Source: Hydrogenophaga sp. (lineage in GTDB: Bacteria; Pseudomonadota; Gammaproteobacteria; Burkholderiales; Burkholderiaceae_C). Taken from it: DNA of 64,000 bases. Positions 17,142 to 27,700 of this stretch are shown here, in pieces. Positions within the stretch are counted from its first letter, which is position 1; every line of letters starts with the position of its first letter. Below the pieces are notes generated by a model. That model worked only from the letters and a program-made list of their open reading frames with translations, ran no database searches and was not told where the DNA came from. Made by a program: the position numbers and the translations under genes. The stretch spans positions 94,494 through 158,493 of the forward strand of contig NZ_JADMJO010000022.1 in assembly GCF_018780385.1 (NCBI RefSeq), in the 5' to 3' direction.

Positions 17142-19319
17142 TTGTCATCGCACCACGATGTGGGGCTCACACACGCCCTGAGCACGGAAGAAGCCGTGTG
17201 GCTGCTGGGCAGCCTGGCGGGCCTGCACCGCAAGCCCTTTGATGCCGAACTGCTGATCAAGCGTTTCGCCCCGCCCTGGGACCTGCCCACGCTCATCGAG
17301 GCGCTGGCCGGCTTGGGACTCAAGGCACTACCGGTGCCCTGGCCCGACCCGGCGCACCCACCCCCACCCTTGCCCGCCGTGGCCTTTGCGCGCGGCACCG
17401 CGCCAGACACAGGCGGCCCACCCCTGCTGGTGGCCCGCCGCGGCGACGGGCAACTGGGCGTGTTCCGCCCGGGCGATCCCCCGGCTGAGCTGGATGATCT
17501 GCACACCCTGCGCGAAGCGGTGCAGCCCTGGCTGCTGCTCTGCGCCCCACAAGACCCCGCAGCCCCGGCCGGACCCGACGAAGACGGCGGCACGCAGGCC
17601 TCCAGCGCATCGGAGGGCGCCGCCGCTTCCAGCCAACGCCAGGGCTTTGGCTTCGCCTGGTTCATCCCCGAACTTTTGCGCCACCGCCAGCTGTGGCGCG
17701 ACGTGCTGCTGGCCAGCCTGGCCATCCAGCTGGTGGGCCTGGCCACACCGCTGTTCACCCAGGTGATCATCGACAAGGTGATCGCTCACCACAGCGTGAG
17801 CACGCTGTGGGTGCTGGGTGTGGCGCTGGTGGTGTTCATGCTGTTCACCAGCGCCATGACCTGGCTGCGCCAATACCTGGTGCTGCACACCGGCAGCCGC
17901 ATGGACGCCGTGCTGGGCGAGCAGGTGATGCGCCACCTGCTGCGCCTGCCCCTGCCCTACTTCGAAGCCCGCCCCACCGGCACCCTGGTGGCGCGGCTGC
18001 AGGGCGTGGAGACGCTGCGCGAGTTCGTCTCGGGCGCGGCCGTCACCCTGCTGCTGGACCTGCCGTTTCTCTTCATCTTTCTGGCGGTGATGTTCTGGTA
18101 CAGCTGGGTGCTCTCGCTGGTGGCGGTGGGCCTGCTGCTGCTCATCGTGGGGGTGAGCCTGGTCATGGTGCCGGTGTTTCGCCAGCGGCTGGACCGCCAG
18201 TTTCTGCTGGGCGCACGCAACCAGGCGTTCTTGACCGAATACCTCTCGGGCATGGCCACGGTGAAGGCACTGCAGATGGAACCCGACGTGGACAAGCGCT
18301 ACGGCACCTACCTGGCGCAGTACCTGCAGGCCGGTTTTGCCACGCGGCAGGTGGGCAATACCTACCAGGTGAGCGCGTCGGCGCTGGAGCAGACCATGAC
18401 CCTGGCCATCCTGATCGTGGGCGCCTGGACCGTGATGCAGGACAGCAACTTCACCGTGGGCATGCTGGTGGCGTTCCAGATGTTCGCCAGCCGCCTGAGC
18501 CAGCCGCTGATGCGGCTGGTGGGCCTGTGGCAGGAGTTTCAGCAGGCCAGCATTGCCGTGAAACGCCTGGCCGACGTGCTGGACATGCCAACCGAACCGG
18601 TGAGCCTGGTGCCCCAGCGCGCGCCGGGCGGCACCGGCGCCATTGAAGTGCACGACCTGGGCTTTCGCTACAGCGAACGCCACCCCTGGCTGTACCAGGG
18701 CCTGAGCCTCACGCTGCCGCCCGGGCAACTTACCGTGCTCATGGGTCCCTCGGGCTGCGGCAAGAGCACCCTGGCCAAGCTGCTGCTGGGTTTTCATCTG
18801 CCCGAGCAAGGCCGCATCACCATCGACGGCCGCGACATCCGCCACCTGGCGGCCAACGAGCTGCGCGCGCACTTTGGCGTGGTGCCGCAAGAGACGGTGC
18901 TGTTCTCGGGCACGGTGCTCGACAACCTGCTGATGGCGCACCCCCACGCCCGCTTTGAAGACGCCGTGGCCGCCTGCCGCGCTGCCGAAATCCACGACGT
19001 CATCGAACAACTGCCCCAGGGCTACCAGACCGAGATCGGCGAACGGGGTACCGGTCTGTCAGGCGGGCAGCGCCAGCGCATCGCCATCGCCCGCGCCCTG
19101 CTCAAGCGGCCCAAGGTGCTGATTTTTGATGAAGCGGTGTCCAACCTCGATCAGGAAACGGCTGAGTTGTTTGCGCAAACGGTCAATCGGCTCAAGGGCA
19201 AGGCGACGATGGTTTTTATTACGCATCAGGTGCCGAGGGGGTTGGCGGTGGATGGGGTGGTGCGACTTGGAGACTCGATATGGCGCGAGACCAAAATCAC
19301 CAATAGAGAACAACCTTGA
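17142..19319 (+). CDS. Type I secretion ABC exporter with C39-like domain (HlyB/LapB family)
   Basis: A 725-residue exporter. The first 130 residues form a peptidase-C39-like domain that lacks the catalytic Cys, as in HlyB-type exporters of RTX proteins; then a membrane domain with 5-6 helices (from about 185 to 460) and an ATPase with Walker A GPSGCGKS (535-542), signature LSGGQ (about 639) and Walker B VLIFDEA. I chose the TTG at 17142 because GGGAGGA lies 8 bases upstream; no ATG is available in the right place. It should work with the HlyD protein at 29961 to export the RTX protein at 21733. A TolC-like outer-membrane partner is not in the window. The last 40 codons become AT-richer, at the edge of the accessory DNA. 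Confidence 0.93.
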   Translation: MSSHHDVGLTHALSTEEAVWLLGSLAGLHRKPFDAELLIKRFAPPWDLPTLIEALAGLGLKALPVPWPDPAHPPPPLPAVAFARGTAPDTGGPPLLVARRGDGQLGVFRPGDPPAELDDLHTLREAVQPWLLLCAPQDPAAPAGPDEDGGTQASSASEGAAASSQRQGFGFAWFIPELLRHRQLWRDVLLASLAIQLVGLATPLFTQVIIDKVIAHHSVSTLWVLGVALVVFMLFTSAMTWLRQYLVLHTGSRMDAVLGEQVMRHLLRLPLPYFEARPTGTLVARLQGVETLREFVSGAAVTLLLDLPFLFIFLAVMFWYSWVLSLVAVGLLLLIVGVSLVMVPVFRQRLDRQFLLGARNQAFLTEYLSGMATVKALQMEPDVDKRYGTYLAQYLQAGFATRQVGNTYQVSASALEQTMTLAILIVGAWTVMQDSNFTVGMLVAFQMFASRLSQPLMRLVGLWQEFQQASIAVKRLADVLDMPTEPVSLVPQRAPGGTGAIEVHDLGFRYSERHPWLYQGLSLTLPPGQLTVLMGPSGCGKSTLAKLLLGFHLPEQGRITIDGRDIRHLAANELRAHFGVVPQETVLFSGTVLDNLLMAHPHARFEDAVAACRAAEIHDVIEQLPQGYQTEIGERGTGLSGGQRQRIAIARALLKRPKVLIFDEAVSNLDQETAELFAQTVNRLKGKATMVFITHQVPRGLAVDGVVRLGDSIWRETKITNREQP

Positions 19320-19640
19320 TCCATCGGAAACGGGAGCAATTGATAGCCTATTAGCCAAAAAAGAAAGGAGAAACAAGAGATTGAATTGGAAACCAGCACA
19401 CCTCAACTTTGAACTCAATATTTTCAATATATGGAAAAGTTCCTAGTGTTTCTGGCACTCAGCTTTATATATTTAACCTTCCACATAAACGACCGGTTAC
19501 TTCATTTGAACTCAGAAAATCGTTTATCTACATCTGTCTAGTCACAGCGATCATCTACACAATTACATAAGTGATTTTCATGAGAGGGAATACTCCTCTG
19601 CAATAATTCTGGACAAATGACATCCACCACAAGGCTGCAT
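19320..19640. other. AT-rich gap inside the secretion locus
   Basis: About 320 bp of clearly AT-rich DNA without a convincing gene. One short frame, 19431-19541 on the plus strand (36 codons, beginning MEKFLVFLALSFIYLTF), encodes a hydrophobic peptide but has no good ribosome-binding site. AAAGGAG at about 19369 is not followed by an ATG. The base composition contrasts sharply with the exporter gene before it and marks the left end of the foreign-looking segment. Confidence 0.6.
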
Positions 19641-19817
19641 ATGAAAACTATACTCTTTATAACCATATTTTTAGTGTTGTGGTTTCTATTTGGACTATTT
19701 TTACGACGTTATATTTATCGAAGGGAAATTAATGCACAGGATATGCGCGTAAGCGCAGTCTATCTTCTTTTAATTATTGCTGTAACTTTTGCAATCATTG
19801 AACAATTCTTGAATTAA
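19641..19817 (+). CDS. Small two-helix membrane protein (58 aa)
   Basis: Two hydrophobic segments: residues 2-21 (KTILFITIFLVLWFLFGLFL) and roughly 37-56, joined by a basic loop RRYIYRREINAQDMR, so an inner-membrane hairpin is likely. ATG 19641 is preferred to 19617 since AAGG lies 6 bases before it. The stop is 2 bases before the ATG of the next gene, so the two are coupled. I do not recognise a family. Its position directly ahead of a variable-N-terminus RTX fragment makes an immunity role possible (inference). Confidence 0.6.
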   Translation: MKTILFITIFLVLWFLFGLFLRRYIYRREINAQDMRVSAVYLLLIIAVTFAIIEQFLN

Positions 19818-19819
19818 AA

Positions 19820-21079
19820 ATGAAAAAGACACTACAGGAACTCGCCATTAGCGGGGTAGATATACTTGCGCAGGGCTTCATCGGGATCGGAATCGACTGG
19901 CGACCGAAAGCGATTGTCACGGGATTCTTTTTTCAGGGGACTGACGCCCACGCCCCAACTCTTTATCAATACGACTCGCAAGGCTACATGCGGCCAGCGG
20001 AAGGTCGAAATCTGCCTATATCTGCGGAGGAAAAATCATGGATGGACGCATACAATCGACAACATACCATTACGATTCAAAACTGGAATAGCGCGCTCGA
20101 CAAGTTCTTCTTGACCCCGCTTTACATGCCGGAGCATTTCCTCCCATTACTAACGTCCGGCAGTGATATCTGGCAATGCCTAAGGTTCATCGAACGTAAA
20201 ACCCAAATCGCATCCACCATCCCTTCCCCCATCGTGCTCGACCTGGACGGCGATGGCGTGGAGACGATCTCCGAGGCCAACGGCGGCTGGTTCGACCACG
20301 CCGCCGATGGCCTCGCCGAACGCACCGGCTGGGCCGGCTCCGACGACGGACTGCTTGTGCGCGATCTGGATGGCAACGGCACCATCGATTCCGGCCGCGA
20401 ACTCTTCGGCTCAGAAACCTTGCTGCCCAACGGCACCAAAGCCGCCAACGGCTTCGAGGCACTCAAAGCACTCGATGCCAACACCGATGGCGTGATTGAC
20501 GCTCAGGATGTTGCCTTTGCCGAGTTGCGCATCTGGAAAGACACCAACGCCAACGGCCGCACCGATGCAGGCGAACTACTCACCCTGGCCGAGGCCGGTG
20601 TGAGCAGCATCAACGTGGCCTACGCGAACTCCAGCCACACCGACGCCCAGGGCAACGCACACCGGCAGGTGGGCAGCTACACGACCACCAGCGGTGAAAC
20701 CCGCACCGCCACCGACATCTGGGTGCAGACCAATCCCACCCAGAGCCTGCCCACCGACTGGGTGATCGTGCCCGAGGACATTGCTGCCCTGCTCGATGCG
20801 CAGGGCTACGGATTGGTGCGCGATCTGCACCAGGCCATGGCGATGGATACCAGTGATCAACTGAAGGCCAAGGTCAGCGCTTTCACTCGGTTCAATCTTC
20901 GGCGCGACCGTTTTGCAATGATGCGCGCTCAGCTGACAGCCCATTCCCGCCTGTTGGACTTGCGCCATCAGATCGCTTTCACATGGGGTTTGGGGATGAA
21001 GGGCGTGGCTCCTCGCGCCTTTGGGCTGGAATGCAAGCGGCGCCCGACCTCAATTTCACATGCCAATGCCTTGCATTAA
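19820..21079 (+). CDS. Truncated RTX-type protein: variable N-terminus on the shared conserved module
   Basis: A 419-residue ORF. Residues 1-115 are unlike anything I know and AT-rich. From about residue 116 (SDIW, then RKTQIASTIPSPIVLDLDGD) it matches the 2714-residue RTX protein, including EF-hand-like loops DLDGDGVET, DLDGNGTIDSG, DANTDGVIDAQD and DTNANGRTDAG. Similarity ends near residue 357 (SAFTR) and the last 60 residues are unrelated and arginine-rich, as expected when a gene is cut. No RTX nonapeptides and no C-terminal export signal remain, so it is probably not secreted alone. DNA 20436-20792 is identical to 22733-23089. Best read as a displaced or silent cassette. Confidence 0.75.
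   Translation: MKKTLQELAISGVDILAQGFIGIGIDWRPKAIVTGFFFQGTDAHAPTLYQYDSQGYMRPAEGRNLPISAEEKSWMDAYNRQHTITIQNWNSALDKFFLTPLYMPEHFLPLLTSGSDIWQCLRFIERKTQIASTIPSPIVLDLDGDGVETISEANGGWFDHAADGLAERTGWAGSDDGLLVRDLDGNGTIDSGRELFGSETLLPNGTKAANGFEALKALDANTDGVIDAQDVAFAELRIWKDTNANGRTDAGELLTLAEAGVSSINVAYANSSHTDAQGNAHRQVGSYTTTSGETRTATDIWVQTNPTQSLPTDWVIVPEDIAALLDAQGYGLVRDLHQAMAMDTSDQLKAKVSAFTRFNLRRDRFAMMRAQLTAHSRLLDLRHQIAFTWGLGMKGVAPRAFGLECKRRPTSISHANALH
20436..20792. repeat. Left arm of a 357-bp perfect direct repeat
   Basis: By direct comparison these bases equal 22733-23089 without a difference (offset 2297 bp). Beyond each end similarity continues with scattered substitutions and no indels over roughly 20205-20860. 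The identity block coding for the EF-hand-like module suggests recent gene conversion or duplication. Confidence 0.9.
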
Positions 21080-21175
21080 ACGGCCGTCGTTCGTAACTGC
21101 AACATTGTCTGGCTGTACTGTTTAAAGATCGAGCAGCATACAGCTCCACTCTGTGCCTGCCTAGTATAGAAAATC

Positions 21176-21721
21176 ATGAAGACCATCGCCGCACCCTTTA
21201 AGCGTCATCTACTAAAAATGACAGGCGCCACATTTCTTACCTCTTTATTAAATGGATGCAACATGACCGAAAAAACATGGATCGAAACAATGCTCTCTGA
21301 AATGGAAAATGCGTGGATTAGAGCTGACAACGCCCGGGAAGGTCACACTGGCCGCGATGAAGCGGTATCCATCGTTGCCCGGCAATACTTTCGCCCGGGC
21401 ATGCCCAAGTCAGAAGCATTTAATCTGCTGCATGAACTGAAAAGTTTAGGTTTTGAAATACGCGAATATCGACATGAAGGAGTGAAAAATTGGCCAGAAG
21501 GGAAATTATTTGCGTGGGAGTCCGCACGACATCCCGATGCTGCGACGATAAAGAATTTGAAACTGAAATATCCAAAAGGCGAAAGTCGCTTTTCAAGCTG
21601 GAAAACATACGATATCAAGAATCTAATTGTCAAAAACAATGTTGCCATCGGATTTATTATAAAAGATGATTCCGAGGTCATTGATCGTGTAGAAGCCACT
21701 CTCTGGGCAGAATCAATTTAA
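21176..21721 (+). CDS. Putative lipoprotein preceding the giant RTX gene (181 aa)
   Basis: Not recognised. The N-terminus is basic then hydrophobic and ends in a lipobox-like LLNGC (Cys28), suggesting a lipoprotein. The mature part is a mixed alpha/beta protein, polar, with an AT-rich coding sequence. Segments include PGMPKSEAFNLLHELKSLGF (an enzyme-inhibitor-like helix-strand pattern is imaginable but unproven) and a C-terminal IGFIIKDDSEVIDRVEA. It ends 11 bp before the start of the RTX gene. By position it could be an immunity or accessory protein for that RTX protein's N-terminal domain. A shorter start at 21218 would keep the lipobox. Confidence 0.65.
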   Translation: MKTIAAPFKRHLLKMTGATFLTSLLNGCNMTEKTWIETMLSEMENAWIRADNAREGHTGRDEAVSIVARQYFRPGMPKSEAFNLLHELKSLGFEIREYRHEGVKNWPEGKLFAWESARHPDAATIKNLKLKYPKGESRFSSWKTYDIKNLIVKNNVAIGFIIKDDSEVIDRVEATLWAESI

Positions 21722-21732
21722 GGGGGAAGAAA

Positions 21733-24700
21733 ATGAAAGAAAAAATCGAGGTGGGATATGCTCCCGCCGCTTTTGTTGGTGAATTAGGGGTCTACCATAA
21801 ATACATTCTATACACAGATAAAAATGGAAACATGTTCTTTGCTCGCGGAGGTCCTGGAAATTTTGGCCCTGGGGCTGCGGATGGGGGCCGTGATGAAGCT
21901 TCCGATTCCCCCTTTGGAAATATAAAAACGAGAGTTGGGGAGTATGTGGCAGATCGAGAAAGGAATCCCGATTGGGATCCTGCACGTGATCCAGCGAATA
22001 CCGACCCAGGCTTACAGCCGCATCCTCGAGAAACAATCAGTGAAGGCGACGATCTATCTCAAGAATGGACAAAAATAAAAGGGATTGTTATAGAGATTGG
22101 AGAGAAAAAAATTCCCTACGACCCCAGATCGACGAACTCGAACTCAACAGTTGATGAAGCACTGCGCGAAGCAGGACTTCCCTCCCCAAAACTGGATGGC
22201 CCAAATGAATATTGGTCTCCTGGATCGGACTTCGATCTTCCCGGAGGAGATGCTCCTGGTTCTGCCGATGAACAGAAGTTTTTTGATGACTTTGATCGAT
22301 GGATTCAAGAGAAAATTTCCGACAACTTTGACGAACTCTCAGAAGATTTCGGCTGGCTATGGGATTGGATGAAAGAACCCTCGCCAAACGATCAATTAGA
22401 AGATCAGAAACTGGTTGACGCGTTTCTTCGAGAAATTCTCCCCCTGACAATGTCGAGAAACGATATTTGGGAGCCTCTCGCATCCATCAAGCGCAAAACC
22501 CAAACCGCCTCCACCATCCCTTCCCCCATCGTGCTCGACTTGGACGGCGATGGCATCGAGACGATTTCAGTGGCCAACGGCGCTTGGTTCGACCACGCCG
22601 TCGATGGCTTCGCAGAATTGACCGCCTGGGCAGGCACCGACGACGGTCTGCTCGTGCACGACCTCGACGGCAACGGCAGCATCGATTCCGGCCGCGAACT
22701 CTTCGGCTCCGAGACCCTGCTGCCCAACGGCGCCAAAGCCGCCAACGGCTTCGAGGCACTCAAAGCACTCGATGCCAACACCGATGGCGTGATTGACGCT
22801 CAGGATGTTGCCTTTGCCGAGTTGCGCATCTGGAAAGACACCAACGCCAACGGCCGCACCGATGCAGGCGAACTACTCACCCTGGCCGAGGCCGGTGTGA
22901 GCAGCATCAACGTGGCCTACGCGAACTCCAGCCACACCGACGCCCAGGGCAACGCACACCGGCAGGTGGGCAGCTACACGACCACCAGCGGTGAAACCCG
23001 CACCGCCACCGACATCTGGGTGCAGACCAATCCCACCCAGAGCCTGCCCACCGACTGGGTGATCGTGCCCGAGGACATTGCTGCCCTGCCCGATGCGCAG
23101 GGCTACGGATTGGTGCGCGACCTGCACCAAGCCATGGCAATGGACGCCTCCGGCGAACTCAAGGGACTGGTGGAGGCGTTCACCCAGGCAACGACACCGC
23201 AGGACCGCGACCTGCTGGTGACCCGGCTCATCTACCACTGGACTGGCGTACAGGACGTGGATCCCTTCAGCCGCGCCTCGCGCTCCAGCTACGGAAACGT
23301 CATCGGCGACGCCCGCAAGCTCGAAGCCCTCGAAGCCTTCATGGGTGAAGAGTGGGTGGGCGTGTGGTGTTGGGGCACGCGCGATCCCAACCCTCACGGC
23401 CGGGCTGCTCCGGTGCTGCTCCAGGCCTGGGACGAACTCAAGGCGCTGGTGTACGGCCAGCTCATGGCACAGACCCATTTGCAGGGCCTGTTTCAGCAAA
23501 TCACCTACCAATGGGACGAAGAAGTTGAAGCGGTGGTGGGCGATCTGACGGGTGTAGCCCATGCGCTGGCGCAGCGGATCGAAGCGGAGCGCGAGACAGG
23601 GCTCGATGCCCTGGGCGACTTCCTGTATTCGCTCAAGGGCATGGGCTTGCTCGGGAGCTTGAACGTTGAGGCTTTCAGGATGCAGCTCGGCGCATTGGGC
23701 AGCGACGTGGAGTCCACGATGGGCACCGCGCTGCAAGGCTGGGCGGGTGACAACACGCCCACAGAAGGCGCCGACGTGTTGCGCGGCACCGACTTTGACA
23801 ACGTTATCGACGGGCGCGGCGGGAACGACCGCCTCGTGGCGCGCGGCGGCAACGACCTTCTCATCGGAGGTTTCGGCAACGACGTGCTGGATGGCGGCAC
23901 CGGCAATGACGAGATGCGGGGCGGCGAGGGGGCAGATACCTACATCTATCGGCGCGGCGACGGACACGACACCATCGTCGATGACACCAGGATCGCGGGC
24001 GAGACCGACCGCATTGAACTCAAAGCCGGTCTGTCAGCTGACGATGTGCGCCTGCAGCGCGTGCGCACCGGCAGCGGCTGGCCCGTGCAGGACGACCTGC
24101 GTCTGATCGTTCGCGACACCGGCGAGACGATCACGGTGAAGAACCACTTTGGCGACGGCGAGCGCCATGCGATCGAAGAAATCGTCTTCGCTGACGGCAC
24201 CGTGTGGGACGCCGAAGCCATCCGCTCCCAAGTGCTGCTGGGTGGGGCAGAAGACGAAGAGCTTCGGGGCTACGTCGGTCGGGACGACGTGATCGATGGC
24301 GGCGCCGGCAACGACCTACTGCGCGGAGGCGATGGCTCCGACACCTACCGGTATGGCCGGGGCGACGGGCACGACACCATCTCCGAGGACACCTGGACAC
24401 CTGGAGAGACCGACCGCATTGAACTCAAGGCCGGTCTGTCAGCAGACGACGTGCGCCTGCAGCGCGTCCGCAACGTGAGCGTCTGGCTCACAACGGACGA
24501 TCTGGTGCTCACCATCCGCGACACCGGTGAGACGCTGACGGTCAAAGGCCACTTCATCGAAGGCCAGCGCCATGCGGTGGAAGAAGTCGTCTTTGCCGAT
24601 GGCACGGTGTGGGACGCGGAAGCCATCCGCAGCCGTGTGCTGCTGGGCGAAGCCGCTGCCGAGGTGTTGCGGGGCTTTGCCGACCGTGACGACGTGATCC

Positions 24701-27700
24701 AGGGTGGCGCGGGCAACGATCACTTGCAGGGCTTGTCGGGCAATGACACGCTCGACGGCGGCGCCGACAATGACGTGCTCGAAGGTGGGCGGGGTTCAGA
24801 CACCTATCACTATCAGCTTGGTGAGGGCGTTGATGTGATCAATGAGCATCACGAACCCGATGCCACGGATGCGCTGACTCTCGGTGAAGGCATTTCCCCT
24901 GGCGATGTGACTCTGCGATGGAATCAGAGGGGCGACCTGCAGGTGCACCTGCCCGACGGCGGCCTTGTCACCGTGACGGGTCAGGCCAGCGGCAATGGCT
25001 GGACAGCGGGCACCGGCATTGAGTTCATCCGTTTTTCCGACGGCACCGAGTGGGACATCGATGAGATGTACCGCAGAACGGCGTTCGCCACCGACGGTGA
25101 CGACGACTTGGTGCTGGGCGACCGAGACGACGTGGTGGATGGCGGCGCGGGCAACGACCAGCTCCACAACCTCGGGGGCAACGACACCTTCCTCTTTGGC
25201 GTTGGCGACGGGCACGACCTCATCCGGCCCACCGGTGGAGCGCTCCGGTTCAAGGAAGGCCTGGTCCAGGACGACGTGCGCTTCACCACCGAAGGCACCG
25301 ACCTGGTCGCCACCCTGAAGAGCAGCGGCGACACCGTGAGACTGAAGAACTGGCACACCACCTGGAGCAGGATCGACCGCTTCGAATTTCACAACGGCAC
25401 GGTCCTGGGTGTGGATGAGGTGCGCACCCTGTTGAACGCCGACGAGCAGGAGCAGGTGCTGTTTGGCTCACCGGGCGACGACGTGCTCACCACCTCCGGC
25501 GAAATCAGCCGTGTCTATGCGGGCGATGGCAACGATGTGCTGATGGGGCAGGCCAGCCAAAACGAGCTGAATGGCGAGGAGGGCGACGATGTGCTGCTGG
25601 GCGGTGATGGATCCGACCACCTGAGCGGGGGCGAAGGCGACGACACGCTGGACGGCGGGGCGGGCAGGGATGGCCTGGCAGGCGGAACCGGGCACAACAC
25701 CTACCGCATGACGCGCGGCATGGGTCTGGACACGGTCATCGCCGAGCTGCACGCCAACGCCTGGGACACCGTGGAGCTCGCAGAAGGCATCACGCTGGCC
25801 GACGTGACCGTGGGGCTGGAGGCTGCAGAGTATTCGGGTGATCCGCAGCCGGGCGACACAGGCTTCCAGCGCATGGTGGTCGGCATCGGCGGCAACGACG
25901 CCCTGCTCATCGAACGGTTCGACCCGCTCACTTACTACAAGACAGACCTGGGACGGCTGTCGGTGCAGCGATTCGTGTTCGCCGATGGCACGGAGCTTTC
26001 CCTGTCCGACATCATGGCCCTGGCCGACCCCGGTGAGCTGGGCCTGCAGTTGATCGACCAGGACTCGCCCGCGCATCTGTGGGGCAGCGCCGGTGACGAT
26101 GACATCGTCGACGAGACAGGCAACGCGGTGGCACGGCGCGTCGATGCTGGTGACAACAACGACCAGGTGGCGGTGAACTGGACCAACAACCACGTGGCGG
26201 GCGGAGCAGGTTCGGACCAACTCTTCTCCGGCAGTGGAGACGACATCGTGGCGGGAGGGGCCGGCGACGATCGCATCGACACCGAGGGCGAAGACGACGT
26301 GGTGGTGTTCAATCGGGGCGACGGCCACGACCACGTGACGTTCGGCGAGGGAATCGACACGCTGTCACTGGGAAGCATCGATCCTGCGTCGATCTCTTTC
26401 GTGTTGGGCCAGTACGGCGATCTGGTGGTGTTGGTGGACGGTGGCGAGAGTGGTTCGATCACCATCAGCGACTTCGAGTACTTCTCCGAAAAGCCCTCGT
26501 TTGTCGAACGCCTTCAGTTCATTGACGCGGCCGGTTCGGCTCGCGTGTTTGATTTCTCTGGATGGCTTGATCAGCACGGGCCGCACTTGCTGGCCGCCAC
26601 GGCGGCAGCTCCCCTGCCTTTCAACGGCACGGGATTCGAGATGACGGGGTGGATCGCGCCAGCCGGTGGACTCGAAGCGGTAGCCTACGCGCAGACGGGC
26701 GATCTGTTTGTCAACGCAACGCTGGTCAACAACCACGCCAGCGACCTGAGCGATGTGTTGTACGGCACGGCAGCTGCCGAGAGCATCGACGCCGGTTTAG
26801 GCAATGACATCGTCATCGGATTGGAAGGCCACGATGTGCTGCACGGTCAATCGGGTAACGACGTTCTGGACGGGGGTGAAGGCGACGATGTCCTGCACGG
26901 CGGCGAGGGCGATGACGCCTTGCTCGGCAGCTGGGGGGCCGATGTGCTGCACGGCGGCGCCGGACGAGACCTGTTGAAAGGTGGCGCCGCAGGGGACACT
27001 TACCACTTCGCACGAGGTGATGGCCACGACACGATCCAAGACGGCCACAACGCATTGATGCAGTTATCCGGCTACTGGGAAAGACCACGGCGCAGTCCTC
27101 GACTGCCCGACGAAGCGCCCAACGTGCTGGTGTTCGGCGAAGGCCTCTCGCAGCAGGACTTGCGGCTGCGCGAGCAGGATGGTGACCTCGTGATCGAGTT
27201 CACTTCCAGCCCGGGCGATCGGTTGACCTTGAAGGATTTCGACCCCAGTCGTGCCACGCAGACCCGCTCCATCGACGTATTTCGCTTTGCCGATGGCACG
27301 GAGCTGATGGCCAGCGAGATCACCGTTGAAGGCTTCACGATTCAGGGAAGCGATGACGGTGCATGGCTCGAAGGCACACCGTTCGCCGACCAACTCATCG
27401 GTGGGGACGGTGACGATGTTCTGGAAGGCCAGGGAGGCGCGGACCGCCTCGCGGGCCGCATGGGCTCGGACACCTACTACGTGCGGGCCAGCACCACACC
27501 TGAGAAGCCCGCCCAGACCGTGATCGCCGAAGTCTGGCGCCCGCAAGACGTCAACGTGCTGGTCATCGACGGCGAGGTGAGCAGAGCTGACCTGTGGCTC
27601 GCGCTCGAAGGCGACGACCTGGTCTTGCGCATCGGCCAAGGCGGCGACAGCGTGCGCTTTGCCGGCTTTGATCCACGCGTGCCCGGCATGCCGGCGCCGG

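Noticed and set aside
17142-17540. A bacteriocin-processing (peptidase C39) activity in the exporter
   Set aside because: The N-terminal domain has the fold-like pattern but no catalytic Cys near its start, so it is a C39-like domain for RTX binding rather than a leader peptidase.
19126-19446. A 106-codon frame overlapping the end of the exporter gene
   Set aside because: Mostly out-of-frame within the exporter and then in AT-rich DNA; no ribosome-binding site and no domain.
20890-21170. A sharp change of sequence after the truncated RTX module that could be an insertion-sequence end
   Set aside because: I could not find terminal inverted repeats, a target-site duplication or a transposase motif; it may be a breakpoint of another origin.
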